Below, piece by piece: positions 8,681 through 16,914 of a stretch of 64,000 nt of DNA. The position numbers and the translations under genes are program-made. The stretch comes from Xenophilus arseniciresistens. Lineage in GTDB: Bacteria; Pseudomonadota; Gammaproteobacteria; Burkholderiales; Burkholderiaceae_C. The notes under the pieces are model-generated. The model did not search any database. It had not been told where the DNA came from and saw nothing but the letters and a program-made list of their open reading frames with translations. Location of the stretch: the NCBI RefSeq assembly GCF_028023875.1, contig NZ_JAQIPB010000002.1, positions 372,001-436,000 of the forward strand, read 5' to 3'. The first letter of the stretch is position 1; each line of letters starts with the position of its first letter.

Positions 8681-9684
8681 ACACCGCCACCGCCGAAAAG
8701 AAACCCAAGCTCACCACGTCGGCAATGATTGCCTCCATTGCCAGCGAAGGACAGCGCGTGAAGGCCGCACCTTTTGGCAAGGCCCTCGTGGCGTACGCCG
8801 CGACCCGACCGGAGATCGTGGGGCTGACCGCCGACCTGGCCAAATACACCGACCTGCACCTGTTCGCGCAGGCCTACCCAGAGCGCTTCCACCAGATGGG
8901 CATGGCAGAGCAACTGTTGATGGGCGCGGCAGGGGGCATGGCCAAGGAGGGCCTGGTGCCCTTTGCCACGACCTACGCCGTCTTTGGCACGCGCCGCGCC
9001 TACGACTTCATTCATCAGGTGATCGCCGAAGAGAACCTGAACGTGAAGATCTGCTGCGCCCTGCCCGGCCTGACCACCGGGTACGGCCCAAGCCACCAGG
9101 CCACGGAAGATCTGGCCATGATGCGGGGAGTGCCCGGCCTGACCATCGTCGACCCCTGCGATGCGCTGGACATCGAGCAGGCCGTCCCGCAGATCGCTGC
9201 GCATTCGGGGCCGGTCTACATGCGCCTTCTGCGTGGCAACGTGCCGCTGGTTCTGGACGAGTACGACTACCAGTTCGAACTCGGCAAGGCCAAGATGCTG
9301 CGCGAGGGCAATGAGATCCTGGTCATCTCCAGCGGCATCCTGACCATGCGTGCCCTGGAGGTAGCCCAGGATCTGGCGGCCGACAACATCGGGGTGGCGG
9401 TGCTGCATTGCCCCACGATCAAGCCCCTGGACGAGGCCGCGATCGTTGAGGCCGTACGGGCCAAACCCCGCTTGGTCGTGGTCGCGGAGAACCACTCCGT
9501 GATCGGCGGGCTGGGGGAAGCCGTGGCCAGCGCGCTGCTGCAGCACGGTACGACGCCTGCCGGCTTCCGGCTTGCAGGTCTGCCGGACGCCTTCCTCGAC
9601 GCAGGCGCACTGCCTACGCTGCACGACCGTTATGGCATCAGCCGTGCGGTGTTGGGCACGCGTCTGAAGGACTGGCTCCGCTGA
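8677..9684 (+). CDS. Transketolase, C-terminal subunit
   Basis: A 335-residue partner of the preceding protein. It holds the central pyrimidine-binding domain (residues about 35-190, with RFHQMGMAEQLLMGAAGGMA supplying the catalytic Glu) and the C-terminal transketolase domain (about 200-330, with VVVAENHSVIGGLGEAVA). The start overlaps the previous stop (ATGA), so the subunits are made in step. Split transketolases of this layout are known for apulose-4-phosphate and for sulfosugar cleavage as well as ordinary pentoses; the sequence alone does not choose between them. It is the last gene of the cluster. Confidence 0.94.
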   Translation: MNTATAEKKPKLTTSAMIASIASEGQRVKAAPFGKALVAYAATRPEIVGLTADLAKYTDLHLFAQAYPERFHQMGMAEQLLMGAAGGMAKEGLVPFATTYAVFGTRRAYDFIHQVIAEENLNVKICCALPGLTTGYGPSHQATEDLAMMRGVPGLTIVDPCDALDIEQAVPQIAAHSGPVYMRLLRGNVPLVLDEYDYQFELGKAKMLREGNEILVISSGILTMRALEVAQDLAADNIGVAVLHCPTIKPLDEAAIVEAVRAKPRLVVVAENHSVIGGLGEAVASALLQHGTTPAGFRLAGLPDAFLDAGALPTLHDRYGISRAVLGTRLKDWLR

Positions 9685-9723
9685 ACCCGGGGCCACCACC
9701 TCCTCTGCCCTGGACCCGGCGCG

Positions 9724-10224
9724 TCAGCCGGGATGGTTGCCGACGCGCCTCTCATGCCACTCCTTCAAAGAGAAGGCCGGAAAGGTCTCATACCTCTCAT
9801 CCCCCGCCATCCCTTCCACCCGCACCCATGAGGCCATCGAGTCCAGGCTCACATGGCAGTTGGCTGGCGGCTTGGGCAGCGGGGTGTCGATGGCGCTGGC
9901 GTGGGGGTAGACCTGGTCGGGCCATTGCGGGTCCCAGATCCACAGGGCCGTGCCGCACTTGCCGCAGAAGTGCCGCTGGCCGCTGCTGGTGCGCGTCTCG
10001 CCGGTCTTCTTGTCTGCGATCTGCGCCTGGTAGATGCGCAGATGCCGCTTGCCTTTCATCACCTTGAGCGTGCGGTGGTCGGCGCCGATGTTGATGGCGT
10101 AGCCGCCCGTGCCCGCGGTCTTGCGGCAGATGGAGCAGTAGCAGCGCATGAAGGGCAGATACTCGCCCGCCTCGACCGAGAAGCGCACGCAGCCGCAGTG
10201 GCAGGAGCCTTCGAGGTGCATCAT
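9724..10224 (-). CDS. GFA-domain zinc protein (glutathione-dependent formaldehyde-activating family)
   Basis: A 166-residue protein with the zinc ligands of the GFA/CENP-V fold: SCHCGCVRF at the N-terminus, CYCSICRK near residue 30, and [10 protein letters not shown] near residue 90. GFA proteins bind glutathione adducts or act as small lyases; many, like this one, have no proven substrate. The ATG at 10224 overlaps the stop of the dehydrogenase gene read in the same direction (ATGA), so the pair is an operon. It ends 40 bases from the convergent transketolase gene. Confidence 0.88.
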   Translation of the reverse strand: MMHLEGSCHCGCVRFSVEAGEYLPFMRCYCSICRKTAGTGGYAINIGADHRTLKVMKGKRHLRIYQAQIADKKTGETRTSSGQRHFCGKCGTALWIWDPQWPDQVYPHASAIDTPLPKPPANCHVSLDSMASWVRVEGMAGDERYETFPAFSLKEWHERRVGNHPG

Positions 10225-11630
10225 GGCGTGGTGGCCGCCACGCGCCACAGCGCATTGCCCACGTCATCGGCCACCAGCAGTCCGCCCCGGGCGTCCAGCG
10301 CCACGCCCACGGGTCGGCCGCGCGCCTCGCCGTCGGCGTTCAGGAAGCCGGTCAGCACGTCCTGCGGCATGCCCTTGGGCTGGCCGTTCTCGAAGGGCAC
10401 GAAGATCACCTTGTAGCCGCTGCGGGGCTTGCGGTTCCATGAACCATGCAGGCCGATGAAAGCGCCTTCGCGCCAGGCCTGCGGCAGCGCGGCGGCCTGC
10501 GGGCGCTGCGGGTCGGCGAAGGCCAGGCCCAGCGGCGCCACATGGCTGCCCAGCGCGTAGTCGGGCGCCACGGCCTTGGCCACCAGCTCGGGGCGCGGCG
10601 GCTGCACGCGCGCGTCCACATGGGTGCCGAAGTAGCTGTAAGGCCAGCCGTAGAAGGCGCCGTCCTTGACCGAGGTCAGGTAGTCGGGCACCAGGTCGCT
10701 GCCGATTTCGTCGCGCTCGTTGACCACCGTCCAGAGCGCGCCCGTGCCCGGCGCCCAGCCCATGCCGTTGGGGTTGCGCAGGCCGGTGGCGAACAAACGC
10801 TTGTTGCCGCTGACACGGTCCAGCTCCCAGATGGCGGCGCGGCCCTCTTCCGCCGCCATGCCGTTCTCGCCCACGTTGCTGTTGGAGCCCACGGTCACAT
10901 ACAGCTTGGCGCCGTCGGGGCTGGCGATGAGGTTCTTGGTCCAGTGGTGGTTCAGCGGCAGCCCGGGCAGATCGGTCACGCGCGTGCCCGCGGCGGTGAT
11001 CTGCGTCTGGCCGCTTTGGTACGGGAAGCGCATCACCGCGTCGGCATTGGCCACGTAGAAGTCCTGCCCCACCAGCGCCATGCCGAAGGGCGAATGCAGC
11101 CCCTGCAGGAACACGTGCCGCACCTCGGCCTGGCCGTCGCCGTCCGCGTCGCGCAGCAGCGTGATGCGATCGGCCGAAGGCTGCCTGCCCGAGCCCGCAC
11201 GCGCCATCACCTTGCCCATGACCCAGCCGCGCACCTTCTTCATCAGGCCCTGGTCTTCCTTGGGCACGGCGGGCTTGTCGCTTTCGGCCACCAGCACGTC
11301 GCCGTTGGGCAGCACGTACACCCAGCGCGGGTGCGCAAGATCCTTGGCAAAGGCCGTCACGCGCGTGCCGGCGGCCGGGGTGGGCATCTGGTCTTGCGGC
11401 CAGCCGGTGGCGGTGGCCACGTGCACCGTGGGAAAGAGCGTCTTGTTGGGCGCCGGCAGGGTGGGCGAAGGGCCGATACCGGCCGCTTCGGGCAGCTGGG
11501 CCGTGTCGCCGCAGGCGGCCAGCAGCGCCACCAGCACACCGGCGCTTGCGCAGGCGCCCGCGCGATGCCGCCATCGGCGGGGATGACGATCAATGGAAGG
11601 CGAAGTGCGGAGGCCGGCGGGGGTGTTCAT
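10221..11630 (-). CDS. Sorbosone/glucose dehydrogenase-like PQQ-type beta-propeller lipoprotein
   Basis: A 469-residue protein of the soluble glucose/L-sorbosone dehydrogenase superfamily. An N-terminal export signal ends in the lipobox LLAAC near residue 40. The propeller shows [36 protein letters not shown], the calcium/cofactor region [16 protein letters not shown], and [14 protein letters not shown]. Relatives oxidise sugar aldehydes in the periplasm with pyrroloquinoline quinone; no PQQ synthesis genes are in the window. It heads a two-gene operon with the GFA protein. Substrate unknown. Confidence 0.87.
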   Translation of the reverse strand: MNTPAGLRTSPSIDRHPRRWRHRAGACASAGVLVALLAACGDTAQLPEAAGIGPSPTLPAPNKTLFPTVHVATATGWPQDQMPTPAAGTRVTAFAKDLAHPRWVYVLPNGDVLVAESDKPAVPKEDQGLMKKVRGWVMGKVMARAGSGRQPSADRITLLRDADGDGQAEVRHVFLQGLHSPFGMALVGQDFYVANADAVMRFPYQSGQTQITAAGTRVTDLPGLPLNHHWTKNLIASPDGAKLYVTVGSNSNVGENGMAAEEGRAAIWELDRVSGNKRLFATGLRNPNGMGWAPGTGALWTVVNERDEIGSDLVPDYLTSVKDGAFYGWPYSYFGTHVDARVQPPRPELVAKAVAPDYALGSHVAPLGLAFADPQRPQAAALPQAWREGAFIGLHGSWNRKPRSGYKVIFVPFENGQPKGMPQDVLTGFLNADGEARGRPVGVALDARGGLLVADDVGNALWRVAATTP

Positions 11631-11733
11631 GGCGCGAGCTTCCGCGCCTTCGCCGCCGGCCGGTGTCAGTCAACAGCCCAAGCGCGGCAGGCGCGATGCG
11701 CGGCCGCCGGGCTCGTCACATCCAGAAGTCCAC

Positions 11734-11812
11734 CAGACGGACAACAAATCAGATATTTGACACAGCGCTTGATCTCATAAAAAATGGACATCAGTCTCAA
11801 CAGACGAACAAA
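11734..11812. promoter_or_regulatory. Upstream region of the Rieske cluster with two CAGACGRACAAM boxes
   Basis: CAGACGGACAAC at 11734-11745 and CAGACGAACAAA at 11801-11812 flank an AT-rich stretch, unusual in this window, that holds the dyad CAAAT-N5-ATTTG. The same 12-mer recurs at 16053-16064 just before the IclR gene, so it is a plausible operator through which the IclR protein controls both the oxygenase operon and itself. The region lies between divergent genes (dehydrogenase lipoprotein and oxygenase). Function is inferred from recurrence and position. Confidence 0.5.
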
Positions 11813-11845
11813 CCAGCTTTCATTCCCGCCCCCACGGAGACGACC

Positions 11846-13120
11846 TTGAACCAAGAAATGTCCGAAACGCTCACGCGCGTTGGCCCCGGCACGCGCATGG
11901 GCAATCTCATGCGCCGCTACTGGGTGCCCGCGTTGATGTCCAGCGAGATCGCGCAGCCCGACGGCCCGCAGGTGCGCGTGCAGCTGCTGGGCGAAAAGCT
12001 GCTGGCCTTTCGCAACTCCGACGGCAAGGCCTGCCTGATCGGCGAGTTCTGCTCGCACCGCGGCGTGTCGCTGTACTTCGGCCGCAATGAAGAGAACGGG
12101 ATCCGCTGCGCCTATCACGGCGTCAAGTTCGACGGCATGGGCCAGTGCGTGGACGTGCCCTCCTCGCCGCAGGCCTGCGCGCGCATGCACATCAAGGGCT
12201 ACCCCTGCGTGGAACGCGGCGGCATCGTGTGGACCTACATGGGCCCGGCCGACCAGCAGCCCGCGCCGCCCGAGCTGGAGTGGTGCACCTTGCCGCCCGA
12301 GCATGTGTTCGTGTCCAAGCGGCTGCAGTACAGCAACTGGCTGCAGGCCATGGAAGGCGGCATCGACACGGCCCATGTCTCCTACGTGCACCGCTACGAG
12401 GTGGACACCGACCCCATGCACCAGGGCGTCAAGGCGCTGGACTACATCAAGGCCGACGGCAACGTGAAGTTCGAGATCGAGCAGACGCCCTTCGGCCTGA
12501 GCCTGTTCGGCCGGCGCAATGGCGAGCCCGATTCGTACTACTGGCGCATCACGCAGTGGCTGTTCCCGTGGTTCACGCTGATCGCGCCCTTCGGCGAGCA
12601 CGCACTCGGCGGCCACGTGTGGGTGCCCATCGACGACCACAACTGCTGGGCCTGGAGCATCAACTGGCAGCCCGGCCAGCCGCTCACGGCCGAAGAGCGC
12701 CAGGCGATGGAGGAAGGCAAGGGCATCCATGTGGAGTACGAAGCGCCCGGCAGTTTCATTCCCAAGGCCAACCGCGACAACGACTACGGCATGGACCGCG
12801 TGGCCCAGAAGGAAGAGCGTTCGTACAGCGGCATCTTCGGCTTCTCGGCGCAGGACTATTCGCTGCAGGAGAGCATGGGCCCCATCCAGAACCATGCCGC
12901 CGAAATGCTGCTGCCCACCGATAAGGCCATCGTGATGGCGCGGCGCATGCTCCATGCCGCAGCCCTGGGCCTGGAAGAGGGCCAGACGCCGCCCGCGCTG
13001 GACCCGGCCGAACAGCATGTGCGCCCGGCCGGCGTGCTGCTGCCGCGCGATCAGGACCCGGTGGCCTGGGCCCGCGAGGAACTGGCCGACGCCACGAAGA
13101 AGCCCGTCTTCAGCCTCTGA
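11846..13120 (+). CDS. Rieske non-heme iron oxygenase, large subunit (phthalate 4,5-dioxygenase-like)
   Basis: A 424-residue aromatic-ring-hydroxylating oxygenase. The Rieske [2Fe-2S] ligands are Cys69-x-His71 (CSHRG) and Cys88-x2-His91 (CAYHG). The mononuclear iron site is D-x2-H-x4-H around Asp174, His177 and His182 in IDTAHVSYVH. The opening LTRVGPGTRMGNLMRRYWVP is typical of the phthalate/vanillate-type alpha-only oxygenases. I prefer the TTG at 11846, six bases after GGAGA; the ATG at 11858 is the alternative. Its reductase (15032), a dehydrogenase and a receptor follow in the same direction, so the operon should import and hydroxylate or O-demethylate an aromatic acid. Confidence 0.9.
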   Translation: MNQEMSETLTRVGPGTRMGNLMRRYWVPALMSSEIAQPDGPQVRVQLLGEKLLAFRNSDGKACLIGEFCSHRGVSLYFGRNEENGIRCAYHGVKFDGMGQCVDVPSSPQACARMHIKGYPCVERGGIVWTYMGPADQQPAPPELEWCTLPPEHVFVSKRLQYSNWLQAMEGGIDTAHVSYVHRYEVDTDPMHQGVKALDYIKADGNVKFEIEQTPFGLSLFGRRNGEPDSYYWRITQWLFPWFTLIAPFGEHALGGHVWVPIDDHNCWAWSINWQPGQPLTAEERQAMEEGKGIHVEYEAPGSFIPKANRDNDYGMDRVAQKEERSYSGIFGFSAQDYSLQESMGPIQNHAAEMLLPTDKAIVMARRMLHAAALGLEEGQTPPALDPAEQHVRPAGVLLPRDQDPVAWAREELADATKKPVFSL

Positions 13121-13220
13121 CGGTGCGGATGCGCTGAACTCGCGCATCGCCTTCGCGCCGCCGGCATCGGCCCGGCGGCGCAGCCGCTTTTCCCTTCACG
13201 ACAACAACGGAGACTCCCCG

Positions 13221-14210
13221 ATGAACACTCCCCTCAAGCTGGCCGGCTCGCTGCTCGCCCTGTGCGCCGCCGCCTTCTGCGCCTCTTCCGCCTCGGCGCA
13301 GGCCGCGGCCGACTGGCGCCCGAGCAAGCCGGTGCGCATCATCGTGCCCATCACCGGCAGCACCAACGACGTGCTGGCGCGCATGATTGCGCCCAAGCTG
13401 CAGGAAGCGCTGGGCCAGCCCTTCTTCGTCGAGAACAAGCCCGGCGCGGGCGGCAACATCGGTGCCGGTGAAGTGGCCCGCGCGGCGCCCGACGGCCACA
13501 CGCTGCTGATCGGCTACAACGGGCCGCTGGCCATCAACGTCACGCTGTTCGACAAGATGCCCTACGACCCGGTGAAGGACCTCGCACCCATCACACTGGC
13601 CGTCAAGTCGCCTCAGTACCTGGTGGTCAACCCCGACACCGGCATCACCGACGTGAAGGACTTCATCGCCAAGGCCAAGGCCGACCCGAAGAAGTACGCC
13701 TACGGCTCGGTGGCCATGGGCAGCGCCTCGCACCTGACCATGGAGATGATGAAGTCGGCCGCAGGCTTCCAGATGACCCATGTGCCCTACCGCGGCGCGG
13801 GCCCGGCCGTGACCGACCTGATCGCGGGCAACATCCAGGCCGGCTTCTTCGTGCCGGGCAACGTGCAGGGTTTCGTGAAGGAAGGCCGCCTGAAGCTGCT
13901 GGCCACCACGGGCACGCGCCGCTTCCCGAGCACGCCCAGCATCCCCACGCTGGCCGAATCGGGCCTGAAGGACTTCGAGGCCACCTCGTGGATCGGTCTG
14001 CTCGCGCCGGCCAACACGCCGCCGGCCATCATCAACAGCTACCACCAGACCATGGTGCGCGTGCTCAACCAGCCCGACATCCAGAAGCAGCTGCACGACA
14101 TGGAGTTCGAGGTGGTCGCCAGCACGCCCAGGGAATTCAGCGACTGGATCGGCACCGAGATCAAGCGCTGGGGCGCCGTGATCAAGTCCACCGGCGCCAA
14201 GGCGGAGTGA
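13221..14210 (+). CDS. Bug/TctC-family periplasmic solute receptor
   Basis: A 329-residue Bug receptor. A Sec signal peptide ends at ASAQA; then come KPVRIIVPITGSTNDVLARM, VENKPGAGGNIGAGEVA, and the APDGHTLL turn found in the family. It lies between the Rieske oxygenase and a dehydrogenase in one operon, so its ligand is probably the aromatic acid oxidised by the oxygenase. The upstream 100-base spacer has a purine-rich ACGGAGA before the ATG. No membrane partner is encoded near it. Confidence 0.93.
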   Translation: MNTPLKLAGSLLALCAAAFCASSASAQAAADWRPSKPVRIIVPITGSTNDVLARMIAPKLQEALGQPFFVENKPGAGGNIGAGEVARAAPDGHTLLIGYNGPLAINVTLFDKMPYDPVKDLAPITLAVKSPQYLVVNPDTGITDVKDFIAKAKADPKKYAYGSVAMGSASHLTMEMMKSAAGFQMTHVPYRGAGPAVTDLIAGNIQAGFFVPGNVQGFVKEGRLKLLATTGTRRFPSTPSIPTLAESGLKDFEATSWIGLLAPANTPPAIINSYHQTMVRVLNQPDIQKQLHDMEFEVVASTPREFSDWIGTEIKRWGAVIKSTGAKAE

Positions 14211-14218
14211 GCGACCGT

Positions 14219-15013
14219 ATGAGCATGACGACGAACACCGGCGGGCGGCTGGCAGGCCGCACCGCCCTCATCACCGGCGCGGGCGCCGGCATCGGCGCCG
14301 CGGCAGCGCGGCTGTTCTGCAGCGAAGGCGCGGCCGTGCTGCTGGTCGATGCCAGCGGCGATGCGCTGGATCGCACGCAGCAGGCCATCCTGGAAACACT
14401 GCCCGACGCGCGCCTGGCCTGCGTGAAGGCCGACGTGAGCGACGAACAGGCCGCCCAGGCCGCCGTGCAGCAATGCCAGGCGCAATGGGGCGCGCTGGAC
14501 ATCCTGGTCAACAACGCCGCCATGCGCAACTACAGCGCCGCGGCTGATGCGACAGCCGCCGAATGGCAGGCCATGGTGGGCGTGAACCTGGTGGGCATGT
14601 CCAACTACTGCCGCGTCGCCCTGCCCGCGCTGCGCGCATCGGGCACCGGCGCCATCGTCAACGTCTCGTCCTGCTACGCCGTCACCGGCCGCAAGGGCAT
14701 GGCGCTGTACGACGCGACCAAGGCCGCGCAACTGGCTTACACCCGCACGCTGGCATTTGAAGAAGCCGCGCACGGCGTGCGCGCCAACGTGGTGTGCCCC
14801 GGCTCCACCTTGACGGACTTCCACGTTGGCCGCGCGCGGACCGCGGGCAAGAGCGTGGAGCAACTGCGCACCGAGCGCAAGGACAGCTCGCTCATCGGCC
14901 GCTGGGCTTCGCCCGAAGAAATCGCCTGGCCCATCGTGTGGCTGGCCAGCAGCGAGGCCTCCTTCATCACCGGCACCACGCTGATGGTGGACGGCGGCCT
15001 GCACATCATGTGA
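14219..15013 (+). CDS. SDR-family dehydrogenase of the Rieske operon
   Basis: A 264-residue short-chain dehydrogenase with TGAGAGIGAAAA (cofactor loop), LVNNAA, catalytic Ser in NVSSCYA, and YDATK as the Tyr-Lys pair. It begins 8 bases after the receptor stop and ends 18 bases before the reductase. The position suggests a cis-dihydrodiol dehydrogenase that rearomatises the oxygenase product, but some clusters of this type use the SDR for a side-chain alcohol. The call as an SDR is firm; the role is inference. Confidence 0.9.
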   Translation: MSMTTNTGGRLAGRTALITGAGAGIGAAAARLFCSEGAAVLLVDASGDALDRTQQAILETLPDARLACVKADVSDEQAAQAAVQQCQAQWGALDILVNNAAMRNYSAAADATAAEWQAMVGVNLVGMSNYCRVALPALRASGTGAIVNVSSCYAVTGRKGMALYDATKAAQLAYTRTLAFEEAAHGVRANVVCPGSTLTDFHVGRARTAGKSVEQLRTERKDSSLIGRWASPEEIAWPIVWLASSEASFITGTTLMVDGGLHIM

Positions 15014-15031
15014 AGAAGGATGCGCCGCTGA

Positions 15032-16009
15032 ATGTCTTCATCGTCCCTTCAGGCGCGGGTGCACCAGATGCGCCACGAGGCGCCGGGCATCCTGAGTGTG
15101 GAGCTGCGCCCGCTGGTGCCGGGCACGGCGTTCGCGCAGGCGGTCGAGCCCGGCGCGCACATTGATCTGCATCTGGCCGAGGGGCTCACGCGCAGCTACT
15201 CGCTCACCAATCCCGGCGACCGCCACCGCTACGTGGTGGCCGTGGCACTGGACCCGAAAAGCCGCGGCGGCTCGCGCTTCGTGCATGCATCGCTGCGCGT
15301 GGGCCAGGCCCTGAGCCTCAGCGCCCCGCGCAACCATTTCGCGCTGCATGAAGACGCAACGCACAGCGTGCTGCTGGCCGGCGGCATCGGCATCACGCCG
15401 CTGTACGCCATGCTGCGGCGCCTGGCCGCCTTGCAGCGGCGTGCGCACCTGATCTACTGCGCCAGCCGGCGCGATGGCGCGGCCTTCGTGGCGCAGATCG
15501 AGGCGCTGGCGGCGGCTTCGGCAGGCCGGCTGACGGTGGACTGGCAGTTCAGGGACGAGCGCCCTGCCCGCGCGGAGCTGCAGCAGTTGCTGGCAGACCA
15601 ACCCGAGGGCACGCACTTCTATTGCTGCGGCCCGCTGGCCCTGGTCGAAGGCTATGAACACGCTTGCGAAGCACTGGGCCTGACAAATGTCCATCAGGAG
15701 CGCTTTGCCGCCGCGCCCTTGCCGCAGGCCCGAACACCGCAAGAGGGCTACACGGTGGAACTGCGCAAGTGCGGCAGGCAGCTTCAGGTGGCGGCCGGTA
15801 TGTCGCTGCTGGACGCACTGCTCGATGCCGGCGTCAACGCCGACTACAGCTGCCGCGAAGGCGTGTGCGGCGCCTGCGAGGTCAAGGTGATCAGCGGCGA
15901 CGTGGACCACCTCGACCAGATCCTGAGCAAGCAGGAACATGCGGCCAACCGCTCGATGATGGTGTGCGTTTCGGGCTGCCGCTCGGGCACGCTGGTGCTG
16001 GATCTCTGA
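15032..16009 (+). CDS. Oxygenase reductase: flavin/NAD(P) domain plus C-terminal [2Fe-2S] ferredoxin (phthalate dioxygenase reductase-like)
   Basis: A 325-residue electron-transfer protein. Residues 1-100 form the flavin barrel with RSYSLTN. Residues 105-220 form the pyridine-nucleotide domain with LAGGIGITPLYAML and FYCCGP. Residues about 240-325 are a plant-type ferredoxin with CREGVCGACEV and a final Cys near CVSG. This domain order (flavin, NAD, ferredoxin) is that of phthalate dioxygenase reductase and vanillate demethylase VanB, and matches the class of the oxygenase at 11846. It is the obvious electron donor for it. Confidence 0.93.
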   Translation: MSSSSLQARVHQMRHEAPGILSVELRPLVPGTAFAQAVEPGAHIDLHLAEGLTRSYSLTNPGDRHRYVVAVALDPKSRGGSRFVHASLRVGQALSLSAPRNHFALHEDATHSVLLAGGIGITPLYAMLRRLAALQRRAHLIYCASRRDGAAFVAQIEALAAASAGRLTVDWQFRDERPARAELQQLLADQPEGTHFYCCGPLALVEGYEHACEALGLTNVHQERFAAAPLPQARTPQEGYTVELRKCGRQLQVAAGMSLLDALLDAGVNADYSCREGVCGACEVKVISGDVDHLDQILSKQEHAANRSMMVCVSGCRSGTLVLDL

Positions 16010-16052
16010 GCGGCCTTTCAAGACCTCATGCTCGGCCCTGGCGCGTGTCCGG

Positions 16053-16064
16053 CAGACGAACAAA
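16053..16064 (+). promoter_or_regulatory. CAGACGAACAAA box before the IclR gene
   Basis: Identical to the box at 11801-11812 and one step from the box at 11734-11745. It lies 29 bases before the IclR start, followed by an AT-rich AAATTTCAAATCTG, giving an overall weak dyad CAGA...TCTG. The position suits autoregulation. Binding by the IclR protein is inferred. Confidence 0.45.
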
Positions 16065-16092
16065 ATTTCAAATCTGGCGGTACATTGCGGCC

Positions 16093-16887
16093 ATGACATC
16101 CCCGAAGAACGCTGCCGCGGACGCAGCCGAAGACAAGTCCGAGGGAGGCGTGCGTGCCGTGCAGCGCGCGCTGGACATCCTGCTGGCCTTCAAGCCCGGC
16201 GACGACGGGGTGCCGGTGGCCGAGCTGCTCAAGCGCGTGGACCTGAGCCGCCCCACCCTGTACCGCCTGCTCGACACGCTCAGCGCCAAGGGCTTCCTGA
16301 GCGCGCAGGGCGAGCCGCAGCGCTTCAAGCTGGGGCCGGCCGTGGGCCGGCTCGCGCATGCCTGGTCTGCGGGCATGAGCTACGAGACCGTGGCTTTGCC
16401 GATGATGCGGCGGCTGTGGGAGCGCACGCGCGAGACGGTGTCGCTGCATGTGCAGGAAGGCGCGTACCGTGTATGCGTGGCCGAGATGCCCAGCACGCAG
16501 CCGCTGAGCTTCAGGCGCGGCGTGGGCTACCGCGAGCAGCTCACGCGTGGCGCCAGCGGCCGCTCCATCCTGGCCTGGCTGCCCGTGAAGGTGGGCGAGC
16601 TCTCGGCCTACGGCGCCGAAGGCAGCGCAGACGCGAAGCGGATCATGGCGCAGCTCGAGCAGGTGCGTGCGGCCGGCCATGCCACCAGCCGCGACGAACT
16701 GATCCAGGGCGCCGTGGCCATCGCCGCGCCCTTCTTCGAAAGCGGCGGCCGCGTGGTGGGCTCGCTGGGCCTGTTCGGGCCCAGCGCGCGGCTCAGCGAA
16801 GCGCTGGTCAAGGACTATGCCGCGCTGGTGCAGGAGGAGGCCCAGGCCCTGTCGGCGGCACTGGGCTTCACGGGCCACTCGGGCTGA
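16093..16887 (+). CDS. IclR-family transcriptional regulator
   Basis: A 264-residue IclR protein. The N-terminal winged helix covers residues 15-75 (VQRALDILLAF ... DLSRPTLYRLLDTLSAKGFL), and the C-terminal effector domain (about 90-260) has the SFRRGVGYREQLTRGASGRSIL region where members bind aromatic or short organic acids. It closes the Rieske oxygenase cluster with 83 bases in front of it and a candidate operator there, so it is the likely regulator. It converges on the acyl-CoA ligase gene at 16915. Confidence 0.93.
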   Translation: MTSPKNAAADAAEDKSEGGVRAVQRALDILLAFKPGDDGVPVAELLKRVDLSRPTLYRLLDTLSAKGFLSAQGEPQRFKLGPAVGRLAHAWSAGMSYETVALPMMRRLWERTRETVSLHVQEGAYRVCVAEMPSTQPLSFRRGVGYREQLTRGASGRSILAWLPVKVGELSAYGAEGSADAKRIMAQLEQVRAAGHATSRDELIQGAVAIAAPFFESGGRVVGSLGLFGPSARLSEALVKDYAALVQEEAQALSAALGFTGHSG

Positions 16888-16914
16888 GGAAGCGCGACAG
16901 GGCGCGCGCCTCCC

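Noticed and set aside
9724-10224. Formaldehyde-specific glutathione enzyme role for the GFA-domain protein.
   Set aside because: The domain is clear but no formaldehyde pathway genes are nearby, so a specific reaction is not claimed.
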